A stretch of 64,000 nucleotides of DNA, taken from Megaustenia siamemsis (Eukaryota; Mollusca; Gastropoda; Stylommatophora; Ariophantidae). A model generated the notes under the pieces. That model worked only from the letters and a program-made list of their open reading frames with translations. It did not search any database and was not told the origin of the DNA. Shown here one piece after another: positions 33,111-45,200 of the stretch (positions are counted from its first letter, which is position 1; each line of letters starts with the position of its first letter). Location: contig JAVIAB010000159.1 of NCBI GenBank assembly GCA_032433765.1, positions 54,884,972 through 54,948,971 of the forward strand, written 5' to 3'. The position numbers and the translations under genes were made by a program.

Positions 33111-33561
33111 ACTTTGATTTGTGAAAACTGATGCCATCAAAGGAAAAATTATGTTACAATTGTTTTAAAATAAAGTATATCATATAATATTTAAAATTAA
33201 ATGTATGACTTATTGCACAAAATGGAAATAATATATATTGATAAAAAAACCACATTGGAAAATATTTTAAATTTGAAGAAAAATGAAAACAAAGGATGAA
33301 AAATTGACTCACACCTTGATCACAAAAGAACGAATTAATAATATAAACATACTAATTCTGACGGAAATTAAGTTTGCTTACATTTCACGGATGTTTTAGT
33401 TTGTGAAATAATCCATGGGACAGTAGTAGGTTCATACGTTTCCATTGAAATAATGATGCACGACAATAACACACAAAAATATGCACACAATGAGGCACAT
33501 TTTCAATCTAAGGATATTCCCCCAACACCTGTTAATGTATAGGTCTCAGAAGCGGAAACGT

Positions 33562-33805
33562 ATATATATATATATATATATATAAAATGAGTTTAACTAG
33601 AAGTAACGGTAGTAGTTAAGCTCTTGAAAGGATACTTCGGGAATAATTGAGTTGATTGGTTAATGAGTAATCTAATGAGCAATTGACTGTTTCCCGCCAG
33701 TTCTTTTTTTCCGCTCGTGATAAAGCCACGCCCACAAAAACACTGGAAATCAAATGACCAACGAAGGACATATATACCTATTGTAAAGATACTTTTATGA
33801 TGTAC

Positions 33806-33859
<54 letters not shown>

Positions 33860-33866
33860 TATATAT
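33562..33866. repeat. Two (AT)n microsatellites around a 220-bp unique stretch
   Basis: (TA)n runs lie at 33562-33583 and 33808-33866. The stretch between them has no recognisable gene. Confidence 0.85.
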
Positions 33867-35170
33867 GAAGATACCAACTAGAAAAACTCAAATCAATACG
33901 CTAACGGCAAAGAGCGCTAAGGACATTAGTGTACCGAATATTTTACAAAAAGCCTTCAGCAAGGTTATCATGTATTTTCTTCTTTCTAGCGCTTATCTTT
34001 TAGATAATCTTTAGGAGACTAACTTTCTTAAATTTCATATTACTTTAGGTGATGTTTGCCGAAGAGTTGGTGATAGTCCATCATCATTTGGATGATCTTA
34101 CAGAGGATAGACGCTTAAACGGTGATGTAGTTTGCCTGTGACAGACACAGATTTGAGAAAAGAATAGCAACCTTGGCTCCAGTTATAGAACCTATTCTTT
34201 CGCCGTTACACAAACATCGCCGTACTAACTTCAAAGCAAGGTAAGGGTATAAATTTCGTCTTTTTAAGAAATCGAGAAGTGATTAAGCACCGTACTTAGA
34301 GATGCAATAATTAAAATGAACACCACCGCAAATTCTTAAACTATGAAACGTGCAATAGACCTAATATCCAAACATCAATTCCATGCTATAAGTGACAAAC
34401 TGCCCGTCATATACAGCGTGTTTTTTCGCCAACTAGGAGACTCATTTTACGATTCTGACGTGAACGCTAGACTCGCGATAGAACAATCTGCAACCGAGGC
34501 TTACAACTGCATTGTAGTAAGTAAACTACACCATGGATAATCTCACAGGGCGGACATTTCTCAATTAAAATAAATATATTGAAAATATTCAAAGAATGTT
34601 TTTTTTATAAAGAAAAATGTCTGTTGTTGTTAATATATATTTTTTAATTAGATCTTGTGACGTGTCCAAATGAGAACAATATAATTACCATACAACGGAG
34701 ATAAAAGTCGACATAAAATATAAGACAACGCCTTATTTTTTTTTTTATGTTTTACTTTATTTAATACAACGAAGATAGGACATCTGTGACGACAATTAAT
34801 AACAATTATTCTTATCGATCTTTACAGTTAGAATTGGGCCGCTCTAAACAAAACGCACATGGAATTTTATATCTCGGCAGTATGATACATTTCTGATATT
34901 TTATTTTACACAAACGTCAACTGGTTGTAGCAAGCAATCATGATATGTCGGTAGTTTGGTAACATATTAGTGTCGTTTGCAGGATGCTATTTTACTGAAA
35001 AGCTTCGCTCGTGACTGAATCTCCCAATATTGGATAGACAGAGCCAACCTCAGAATGAACACAATGCATTTTTGAAGTGTCTGGTATCAGCTCCGTTCGT
35101 CTGCGCCTTTTGTCTTCTGATTGTCACATCACCTCCTCCTCAAATGTTGCGTGCCGTCTTTTTTTTCATA
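33867..35170. other. No gene recognised
   Basis: Unique-looking AT-rich sequence. The longest ATG-started frame, 34343-34540 on the plus strand (65 codons, ending AYNCIVVSKLHHG), has no recognised domain, repeat or clear splice signals. It is left unannotated as a gene. The satellite begins sharply at about 35171. Confidence 0.55.
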
Positions 35171-38100
35171 TTGTCCACATGCTACGATCTACAGCCAGAT
35201 GTTCCCAGTTTTTCACTGATACTTGAACACCCAAAGAAACCCTGTAAACATCCTTATATCTGAACACTGCTGTGTGCCCAGGTCTCGTTCCATCTCTCAG
35301 TTTGTCCACATGCTACGATCTACAGCCAGATGTTCCCAGTTTTTCACTGATACTTGAACACCCAAAGAAACCCTGTAAACATCCTTATATCTGAACACTG
35401 CTGTGTGCCCAGGTCTCGTTCCATCTCTCAGTTTGCGACATGCTACGATCTACAGCCAGATGTTCCCAGTTTTTCACTGATACTTGAACACCCAAAGGAA
35501 CCCTGTAAACATCCTTATATCTGAACACTGCTGTGTGCCCAGGTCTCGTTCCATCTCTCAGCTTGTCCACATGCTACGATCTACAGCCAGATGTTCCCAG
35601 TTTTTCACTGATACTTGAACACCCAAAGAAACCCTGTAAACATCCTTATATCTGAACACTGCTGTGTGCCCAGGTCTCGTTCCATCTCTCAGTTTGTCCA
35701 CATGCTACGATCTACAGCCAGATTTTCCCAGTTTTTCACTGATACTTGAACACCCAAAGAAACCCTGTAAACATCCTTATATCTGAACACTGCTGTGTGC
35801 CCAGGTCTCGTTCCATCTCTCAGTTTGTCCACATGCTACGATCTACAGCCAGATTTTCCCAGTTTTTCACTGATACTTGAACACCCAAAGAAACCCTGTA
35901 AACATCCTTATATCTGAACACTGCTGTGTGCCCAGGTCTCGTTCCATCTCTCAGTTTGTCCACATGCTACGATCTACAGCCAGATGTTCCCAGTTTTTCA
36001 CTGATACTTGAACACCCAAAGAAACCCTGTAAACATCCTTATATCTGAACACTGCTGTGTGCCCATGTCTCGTTCCATCTCTCAGTTTGTCCACATGCTA
36101 CGATCTACAGCCAGATGTTCCCAGTTTTTCACTGATACTTGAACACCCAAAGAAACCCTGTAAACATCCTTATATCTGAACACAGCTGTGTGCCCAGGTC
36201 TCGTTCCATCTCTCAGTTTGTCCACATGCTACGATCTACAGCCAGATGTTCCCAGTTTTTCACTGATACTTGAACACCCAAAGAAACCCTGTAAACATCC
36301 TTATATCTGAACACTGCTGTGTGCCCAGGTCTCGTTCCATCTCTCAGTTTGTCCACATGCTACGATCTACAGCCAGATGTTCCCAGTTTTTCACTGATAC
36401 TTGAACACCCAAAGAAACCCTGTAAACATCCTTATATCTGAACACTGCTGTGTGCCCAGGTCTCGTTCCATCTCTCAGTTTGTCCACATGCTACGATCTA
36501 CAGCCAGATGTTCCCAGTTTTTCACTGATACTTGAACACCCAAAGAAACCCTGTAAACATCCTTATATCTGAACACTGCTGTGTGCCCAGGTCTCGTTCC
36601 ATCTCTCAGTTTGTCCACATGCTACGATCTACAGCCAGATGTTCCCAGTTTTTCACTGATACTTGAACACCCAAAGAAACCCTGTAAACATCCTTATATC
36701 TGAACACTGCTGTGTGCCCAGGTCTCGTTCCATCTCTCAGTTTGTCCACATGCTACGATCTACAGCCAGATGTTCCCAGTTTTTCACTGATACTTGAACA
36801 CCCAAAGAAACCCTGTAAACATCCTTATATCTGAACACTGCTGTGTGCCCAGGTCTCGTTCCATCTCTCAGTTTGTCCACATGCTACGATCTACAGCCAG
36901 ATGTTCCCACTTTTTCACTGATACTTGAACACCCAAAGAAACCCTGTAAACATCCTTATATCTGAACACTGCTGTGTGCCCAGGTCTCGTTTCATCTCTC
37001 AGCTTGTCCACATACCACGATCTACAGCCAGATTTTCCCAGTTTTTCACTGATACTTGAACACCCAAAGAAACCCTGTAAACATCCTTATATCTGAACAC
37101 TGCTGTGTGCCCAGGTCTCGTTCCATCTCTCAGTTTGTCCACATGCTACGATCTACAGCCAGATTTTCCCAGTTTTTCACTGATACTTGAACACCCAAAG
37201 AAACCCTGTAAACATCCTTATATCTGAACACTGCTGTGTGCCCAGGTCTCGTTCCATTCTCAGTTTGTCCACATGCTACGATCTACAGCCAGATGTTCCC
37301 AGTTTTTCACTGATACTTGAACACCCAAAGAAACCCTGTAAACATCCTTATATCTGAACACTGCTGTGTGCCCAGGTCTCGTTCCATCTCTCAGTTTGTC
37401 CACATGCTACGATCTACAGCCAGATTTTCCCAGTTTTTCACTGATACTTGAACACCCAAAGAAACCCTGTAAACATCCTTATATCTGAACACTGCTGTGT
37501 GCCCAGGTCTCGTTCCATCTCTCAGTTTGTCCACATGCTACGATCTACAGCCAGATTTTCCCAGTTTTTCACTGATACTTGAACACCCAAAGAAACCCTG
37601 TAAACATCCTTATATCTGAACACTGCTGTGTGCCCAGGTCTCGTTCCATCTCTCAGTTTGTCCACATGCTACGATCTACAGCCAGATTTTCCCAGTTTTT
37701 CACTGATACTTGAACACCCAAAGAAACCCTGTAAACATCCTTATATCTGAACACTGCTGTGTGCCCAGGTCTCGTTCCATCTCTCAGTTTGTCCACATGC
37801 TACGATCTACAGCCAGATGTTCCCAGTTTTTCACTGATACTTGAACACCCAAAGAAACCCTGTAAACATCCTTATATCTGAACACTGCTGTGTGCCCAGG
37901 TCTCGTTCCATCTCTCAGTTTGTCCACATGCTACGATCTACAGCCAGATGTTCCCAGTTTTTCACTGATACTTGAACACCCAAAGAAACCCTGTAAACAT
38001 CCTTATATCTGAACACTGCTGTGTGCCCAGGTCTCGTTCCATCTCTCAGTTTGTCCACATGCTACGATCTACAGCCAGATGTTCCCAGTTTTTCACTGAT

Positions 38101-40121
38101 ACTTGAACACCCAAAGAAACCATGTAAACATCCTTATATCTGAACACTGCTGTGTGCCCAGGTCTCGTTCCATCTCTCAGTTTGTCCACATGCTACGATC
38201 TACAGCCAGATGTTCCCTGTTTTTCACTGATACTTGAACACCCAAAGAAACCCTGTAAACATCCTTATATCTGAACACTGCTGTGTGCCCAGGTCTCGTT
38301 CCATCTCTCAGTTTGTCCACATGCTACGATCTACAGCCAGATGTTCCCAGTTTTTCACTGATACTTGAACACCCAAAGAAACCCTGTAAACATCCTTATA
38401 TCTGAACACTGCTGTGTGCCCAGGTCTCGTTCCATCTCTCAGTTTGTCCACATGCTACGATCTACAGCCAGATGTCCCAATTTTTCACTGATACTTGAAC
38501 ACCCAAAGAAACCCTGTAAACATCCTTATATCTGAACACTGCTGTGTGCCCAGGTCTCGTTCCATCTCTCAGTTTGTCCACATGCTACGATCTACAGCCA
38601 GATGTTCCCAGTTTTTCACTGATACTTGAACACCCAAAGAAACCCTGTAAACATCCTTATATCTGAACACTGCTGTGTGCCCAGGTCTCGTTCCATCTCT
38701 CAGTTTGTCCACATGCAACGATCTACAGCCAGATGTTCCCAGTTTTTCACTGATACTTGAACACCCAAAGAAACCCTGTAAACATCCTTATATCTGAACA
38801 CTGCTGTGTGCCCAGGTCTCGTTCCATCTCTCAGTTTGTCCACATGCTACGATCTACAGCCAGATGTTCCCAGTTTTTCACTGATACTTGAACACCCAAA
38901 GAAACCCTGTAAACATCCTTATATCTGAACACTGCTGTGTGCCCAGGTCTCGTTCCATCTCTCAGTTTGTCCACATGCTACGATCTACAGCCAGATGTTC
39001 CCAGTTTTTCACTGATACTTGAACACCCAAAGAAACCCTGTAAACATCCTTATATCTGAACACTGCTGTGTGCCCAGGTCTCGTTCCATCTCTCAGCTTG
39101 TCCACATGCTACGATCTACAGCCAGATTTTCCCAGTTTTTCACTGATACTTGAACACCCAAAGAAACCCTGTAAACATCCATATATCTGAACACTGCTGT
39201 GTGCCCAGGTCTCGTTCCATCTCTCAGTTTGTCCACATGCTACGATCTACAGCCAGATTTTCCCAGTTTTTCACTGATACTTGAACACCCAAAGAAACCC
39301 TGTAAACATCCTTATATCTGAACACTGCTGTGTGCCCAGGTCTCGTTCCATCTCTCAGTTTGTCCACATGCTACGATCTACAGCCAGATGTTCCCAGTTT
39401 TTCACTGATACTTGAACACCCAAAGAAACCCTGTAAACATCCTTATATCTGAACACTGCTGTGTGCCCAGGTCTCGTTCCATCTCTCAGTTTGTCCACAT
39501 GCTACGATCTACAGCCAGATTTTCCCAGTTTTTCACTGATACTTGAACACCCAAAGAAACCCTGTAAACATCCTTATATCTGAACACTGCTGTGTGCCCA
39601 GGTCTCGTTCCATCTCTCAGTTTGTCCACATGCTACGATCTACAGCCAGATGTTCCCAGTTTTTCACTGATACTTGAACACCCAAAGAAACCCTGTAAAC
39701 ATCCTTATATCTGAACACTGCTGTGTGCCCAGGTCTCGTTCCATCTCTCAGTTTGTCCACATGCTACGATCTACAGCCAGATGTTCCCAGTTTTTCACTG
39801 ATACTTGAACACCCAAAGAAACCCTGTAAACATCCTTATATCTGAACACTGCTGTGTGCCCAGGTCTCGTTCCATCTCTCAGCTTGTCCACATGCTACGA
39901 TCTACAGCCAGATTTTCCCAGTTTTTCACTGATACTTGAACACCCAAAGAAACCCTGTAAACATCCTTATATCTGAACACTGCTGTGTGCCCAGGTCTCG
40001 TTCCATCTCTCAGTTTGTCCACATGCTACGATCTACAGCCAGATTTTCCCAGTTTTTCACTGATACTTGAACACCCAAAGAAACCCTGTAAACATCCTTA
40101 TATCTGAACACTGCTGTGTGC
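35171..40121. repeat. 131-bp satellite array, left block (about 38 monomers)
   Basis: The monomer starts TGCTACGATCTACAGCCAGA and ends CATCTCTCAGTTTGTCCACA. Successive copies are 131 bases apart (for example 36751 and 36882) and differ mainly at a G/T site in CAGATGTTCCC versus CAGATTTTCCC. Scattered indels occur. Homogeneity is high, which indicates ongoing unequal exchange or conversion. The length and arrangement are those of a classical satellite; a centromeric or pericentromeric role is possible but not shown. Confidence 0.97.
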
Positions 40122-42232
40122 GCAAGCCACCCTACAACGCGAAGCAAGAAGATGCGCAAACGAATACTGGAACAATCTATGCTCTGAAATACAGAAAGCC
40201 TCAGACAGGGGCGACTCAAAAACCATGCATGACAATATAAAAAAGGCCCTTGGACCAAAAATAACAAAATTAGCCCCCTAAAATCCAAGTTTGGAGAACC
40301 TATTACTGACAAGGGACAACAAATGCAAAGATGGGTTGAACACTACTCTAATCTATACAGTGACGACAGACCAGCAAACACAGCTCTAGCACAATCAATA
40401 CCCAAATATCCTACAATGTTTGAACTGGATGTTGAGCCTACTATGAACGAACTTGCTGACGCTATAAATGCCCTCTCAAGAGGAAAAGCTGCAGGAAATG
40501 ACAACATTCCCACAGATGTACTAAAGGACAACCTAAGCGTACTACTTCCACACCTATACAAACTGCTAATTAAATGCTGGAGAAACGGAGAAATACCTCA
40601 TGATATGAGAAATGCTAAGATTATAACGCTGTACAAGAATAAAGGAGACAGGGGTGACTGCAACAATTACAGAGGCATTTCTCTCCTTAGCACAACAGGC
40701 AAAGCTTTTGCTAGAGTCGTACTTAATCGCCTGCATAGACTTGCAGAACGGGTGCTTCCCGAGTCCCAATGCGGTTTCAGACCCGGGAGATCAACCATAG
40801 ATATGATCTTCACTCTTAGACAACTGCAGGAAAAATGTCGGGAACAAAATATGCCGCTCTATATTGCCTTTGTGGATCTCACAAAGGCATTCGACACAGT
40901 AAACAGAGATGGTCTCTACAAGGTGTTAGAAGGCATAGGCTGCCCTCCTAAATTACTTAGGCTGATAATTTCCTTCCATGAAGACATGAATGGCCAAGTC
41001 CATTTTGATGGGAGTCCATCAGAGAATTTCAAAGTCAACAAAGGAGTGAAACAGGGATGTGTCCTCGCCCCCACCCTTTTTGGTATATTTTTTGCTGCCC
41101 TCCTAAATTACACCTTCGAAAACAGCTCAGGAGATATTTACATTCGCACAAGACCAGATGGCTCACTGTTCAACCTAGCACGACTAAGAGCAAAAACCAA
41201 AACAAATGTTGCCCTACTTAAAGAATTTTTATTTGCTGACGATGCAGCCCTAGTCGCTCATAGTGAGGCCACCCTACAGTCGCTGATCAACAACCTGGAT
41301 AAAGCATGCGACCTTTTTTCACTGTCAATTAATGTTCAGAAGACAGTAATACTAAATCAAGGTGACTTCAAACCTATATCTATTACTCTAAAAGACTGCC
41401 CACTAGAATCAGTACAGAAATTTACATATCTTGGATCCACAGTTACGCAAACCATCTCTCTTGATGAAGAAATAAACTGTCGAATTGGTAAGGCAGCTAC
41501 GACCTTCGGCAAACTCACAAAAAGGGCATGGAACAACACGAAACTAACTCAAAAGACTAAACTCTTAATATATCAAGCTTGTGTGCTTAGCACACTACTA
41601 TATGGATCCGAAACCTGGACAACATACTCAAACCAGGAAAAAAGACTAAATGTCTTCCACATGCGATGTCTCCGCAAAATAATGCACATCAAATGGCAGG
41701 ACAAAATAACCAACTTAACTGTCCTGCAACGTGCTAAGACCCTAACAATCATGTCGATGCTCAGAAGTCGAAGGCTAAGATGGCTGGGGCATGTCCAACG
41801 GATGGAAGAAAAACGCATTCCTAGGCAAATACTATATGGCGAGCTAAAACACGGAAAACGACAAATCGGCAGACCTAAACTACGATATAGAGATATCTGC
41901 AAATCATCTCTGAAAGACTTCGCCATCTGTGAAAACGACTGGCAACATCTGGCAAGTGATCGCACATCATGGAGAGCACGTATAAGGAACGGTATAACAA
42001 CATTTGAGACTGTTCTAAGACAGGACTTAGAAGAGAAGAGACTCATGAAAAAGGATGGTAAACCCTGTGGACCAGCGAGCCTGACCTGTTCATTATGTGA
42101 CCGCGTGTGTTTGTCAAACATTGGTAGAATTAGCCACGAGAGAAGCTGTTCGGCAAAAACAATACCTCAAAAAAATACGCAATAGCCTCCACTAGACCGT
42201 CTGACAAGACGAAAAGGGCCATATATGTGTGC
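40115..42232 (+). mobile_element. LINE inserted in the satellite, 2.1 kb, 7-bp TSD
   Basis: The satellite monomer is interrupted after CTGCTGTGTGC and resumes TGTGTGCCCAGG; TGTGTGC is present at 40115-40121 and 42226-42232. The 2,104-base insert is 5'-truncated (no endonuclease), carries one long RT frame and ends AAAAGGGCCATATA. It is not repeated in any other monomer, so it arrived after the surrounding array had formed or has not been spread by array turnover. Confidence 0.92.
40323..42185 (+). CDS. LINE reverse transcriptase ORF, 620 codons, with C-terminal zinc-binding tail
   Basis: This retrotransposon ORF2 copies element RNA at the target site. Motifs in order: QRWVEHYSNLYSD; GKAAGNDNIPTDVLK; KIITLYKNKGDRGDCNNYRG; ESQCGFRPGRSTIDMIF; FVDLTKAFDTVNRDGL (catalytic Asp); GVKQGCVLAPTLFGIFF; EFLFADDAALVAHSE (catalytic Asp pair); FTYLGSTVTQ; LSTLLYGSETWTTY; RRLRWLGHVQRM; and a C-terminal CSLCDRVCLSNIGRISHERSC, a CCHC-type knuckle. 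Upstream, 40123-40275 continues the same protein (REARRCANEYWNNLCSEIQ) in another frame: one C appears to be missing in the run near 40276. The ATG at 40323 is just the first Met after that shift, not a native start. The palm is intact, but with no endonuclease it could not mobilise itself. Confidence 0.92.
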   Translation: MQRWVEHYSNLYSDDRPANTALAQSIPKYPTMFELDVEPTMNELADAINALSRGKAAGNDNIPTDVLKDNLSVLLPHLYKLLIKCWRNGEIPHDMRNAKIITLYKNKGDRGDCNNYRGISLLSTTGKAFARVVLNRLHRLAERVLPESQCGFRPGRSTIDMIFTLRQLQEKCREQNMPLYIAFVDLTKAFDTVNRDGLYKVLEGIGCPPKLLRLIISFHEDMNGQVHFDGSPSENFKVNKGVKQGCVLAPTLFGIFFAALLNYTFENSSGDIYIRTRPDGSLFNLARLRAKTKTNVALLKEFLFADDAALVAHSEATLQSLINNLDKACDLFSLSINVQKTVILNQGDFKPISITLKDCPLESVQKFTYLGSTVTQTISLDEEINCRIGKAATTFGKLTKRAWNNTKLTQKTKLLIYQACVLSTLLYGSETWTTYSNQEKRLNVFHMRCLRKIMHIKWQDKITNLTVLQRAKTLTIMSMLRSRRLRWLGHVQRMEEKRIPRQILYGELKHGKRQIGRPKLRYRDICKSSLKDFAICENDWQHLASDRTSWRARIRNGITTFETVLRQDLEEKRLMKKDGKPCGPASLTCSLCDRVCLSNIGRISHERSCSAKTIPQKNTQ

Positions 42233-45200
42233 CCAGGTCTCGTTCCATCTCTCAGTGTGTCCACATGCTACGATCTACAGCCAGATGTTCCCAGTTTTTC
42301 ACTGATACTTGAACACCCAAAGAAACCCTGTAAACATCCTTATATCTGAACACTGCTGTGTGCCCAGGTCTCGTTCCATCTCTCAGTTTGTCCACATGCT
42401 ACGATCTACAGCCAGATTTTCCCAGTTTTTCACTGATACTTGAACACCCAAAGAAACCCTGTAAACATCCTTATATCTGAACACTGCTGTGTGCCCAGGT
42501 CTCGTTCCATCTCTCAGTTTGTCCACATGCTACAATCTACAGCCAGATTTTCCCAGTTTTCCACTGATACTTGAACACCCAAAGAAACCCTGTAAACATC
42601 CTTATATCTGAACACTGCTGTGTGCCCAGGTCTCGTTCCATCTCTCAGTTTGTCCACATGCTACGATCTACAGCCAGATGTTCCCAGTTTTTCACTGATA
42701 CTTGAACACCCAAAGAAACCCTGTAAACATCCTTATATCTGAACACTGCTGTGTGCCCAGGTCTCGTTCCATCTCTCAGTTTGTCCACATGCTACGATCT
42801 ACAGCCAGATGTTCCCAGTTTTTCTCTGATACTTGAACACCCAAAGAAACCCTGTAAACATCCTTATATCTGAACACTGCTGTGTGCCCAGGTCTCGTTC
42901 CATCTCTCAGTTTGTCCACATGCTACGATCTACAGCCAGATGTTCCCAGTTTTTCACTGATACTTGAACACCCAAAGAAACCCTGTAAACATCCTTATAT
43001 CTGAACACTGCTGTGTGCCCAGGTCTCGTTCCATCTCTCAGTTTGTCCACATGCTACGATCTACAGCCAGATGTTCCCAGTTTTTCACTGATACTTGAAC
43101 ACCCAAAGAAACCCTGTAAACATCCTTATATCTGAACACTGCTGTGTGCCCAGGTCTCGTTCCATCTCTCAGTTTGTCCACATGCTACGATCTACAGCCA
43201 GATGTTCCCAGTTTTTCACTGATACTTGAACACCCAAAGAAACCCTGTAAACATCCTTATATCTGAACACTGCTGTGTGCCCAGGTCTCGTTCCATATCT
43301 AAGTTTGTCCACATGCTACGATCTACAGCCAGATGTTCCCAGTTTTTCACTGATACTTGAACACCCAAAGAAACCCTGTAAACATCCTTATATCTGAACA
43401 CTGCTGTGTGCCCAGGTCTCGTTCCATCTCTCAGTTTGTCCACATGCTACGATCTACAGCCAGATTTTCCCAGTTTTTCACTGATACTTGAACACCCAAA
43501 GAAACCCTGTAAACATCCTTATATCTGAACACTGCTGTGTGCCCAGGTCTCGTTCCATCTCTCAGTTTGTCCACATGCTACGATCTACAGCCAGATGTTC
43601 CCAGTTTTTCACTGATACTTGAACACCCAAAGAAACCCTGTAAACATCCTTATATCTGAACACTGCTGTGTGCCCAGGTCTCGTTCCATCTCTCAGTTTG
43701 TCCACATGCTACGATCTACAGCCAGATGTTCCCAGTTTTTCACTGATACTTGAACACCCAAAGAAACCCTGTAAACATCCTTATATCTGAACACTGCTGT
43801 GTGCCCAGGTCTCGTTCCATCTCTCAGTTTGTCCACATGCTACGATCTACAGCCAGATGTTCCCAGTTTTTCACTGATACTTGAACACCCAAAGAAACCC
43901 TGTAAACATCCTTATATCTGAACACTGCTGTGTGCCCAGGTCTCGTTCCATCTCTCAGCTTGTCCACATGCTACGATCTACAGCCAGATTTTTCCAGTTT
44001 TTCACTGATACTTGAACACCCAAAGAAACCCTGTAAACATCCTTATATCTGAACACTGCTGTGTGCCCAGGTCTCGTTCCATCTCTCAGTTTGTCCACAT
44101 GCTACGATCTACAGCCAGATTTTCCCAGTTTTTCACTGATACTTGAACACCCAAAGAAACCCTGTAAACATCCTTATATCTGAACACTGCTGTGTGCCCA
44201 GGTCTCGTTCCATCTCTCAGTTTGTCCACATGCTACAATCTACAGCCAGATTTTCCCAGTTTTCCACTGATACTTGAACACCCAAAGAAACCCTGTAAAC
44301 ATCCTTATATCTGAACACTGCTGTGTGCCCAGGTCTCGTTCCATCTCTCAGTTTGTCCACATGCTACGATCTACAGCCAGATGTTCCCAGTTTTTCACTG
44401 ATACTTGAACACCCAAAGAAACCCTGTAAACATCCTTATATCTGAACACTGCTGTGTGCCCAGGTCTCGTTCCATCTCTCAGTTTGTCCACATGCTACGA
44501 TCTACAGCCAGATGTTCCCAGTTTTTCTCTGATACTTGAACACCCAAAGAAACCCTGTAAACATCCTTATATCTGAACACTGCTGTGTGCCCAGGTCTCG
44601 TTCCATCTCTCAGTTTGTCCACATGCTACGATCTACAGCCAGATGTTCCCAGTTTTTCACTGATACTTGAACACCCAAAGAAACCCTGTAAACATCCTTA
44701 TATCTGAACACTGCTGTGTGCCCAGGTCTCGTTCCATCTCTCAGTTTGTCCACATGCTACGATCTACAGCCAGATGTTCCCAGTTTTTCACTGATACTTG
44801 AACACCCAAAGAAACCCTGTAAACATCCTTATATCTGAACACTGCTGTGTGCCCAGGTCTCGTTCCATCTCTCAGTTTGTCCACATGCTACGATCTACAG
44901 CCAGATGTTCCCAGTTTTTCACTGATACTTGAACACCCAAAGAAACCCTGTAAACATCCTTATATCTGAACACTGCTGTGTGCCCAGGTCTCGTTCCATC
45001 TCTCAGTTTGTCCACATGCTACGATCTACAGCCAGATGTTCCCAGTTTTTCACTGATACTTGAACACCCAAAGAAACCCTGTAAACATCCTTATATCTGA
45101 ACACTGCTGTGTGCCCAGGTCTCGTTCCATCTCTCAGCTTGTCCACATGCTACGATCTACAGCCAGATTTTTCCAGTTTTTCACTGATACTTGAACACCC

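Noticed and set aside
33593..33877. 94-codon minus-strand frame
   Set aside because: Begins in an (AT)n run; the remainder shows no domain or splice support.
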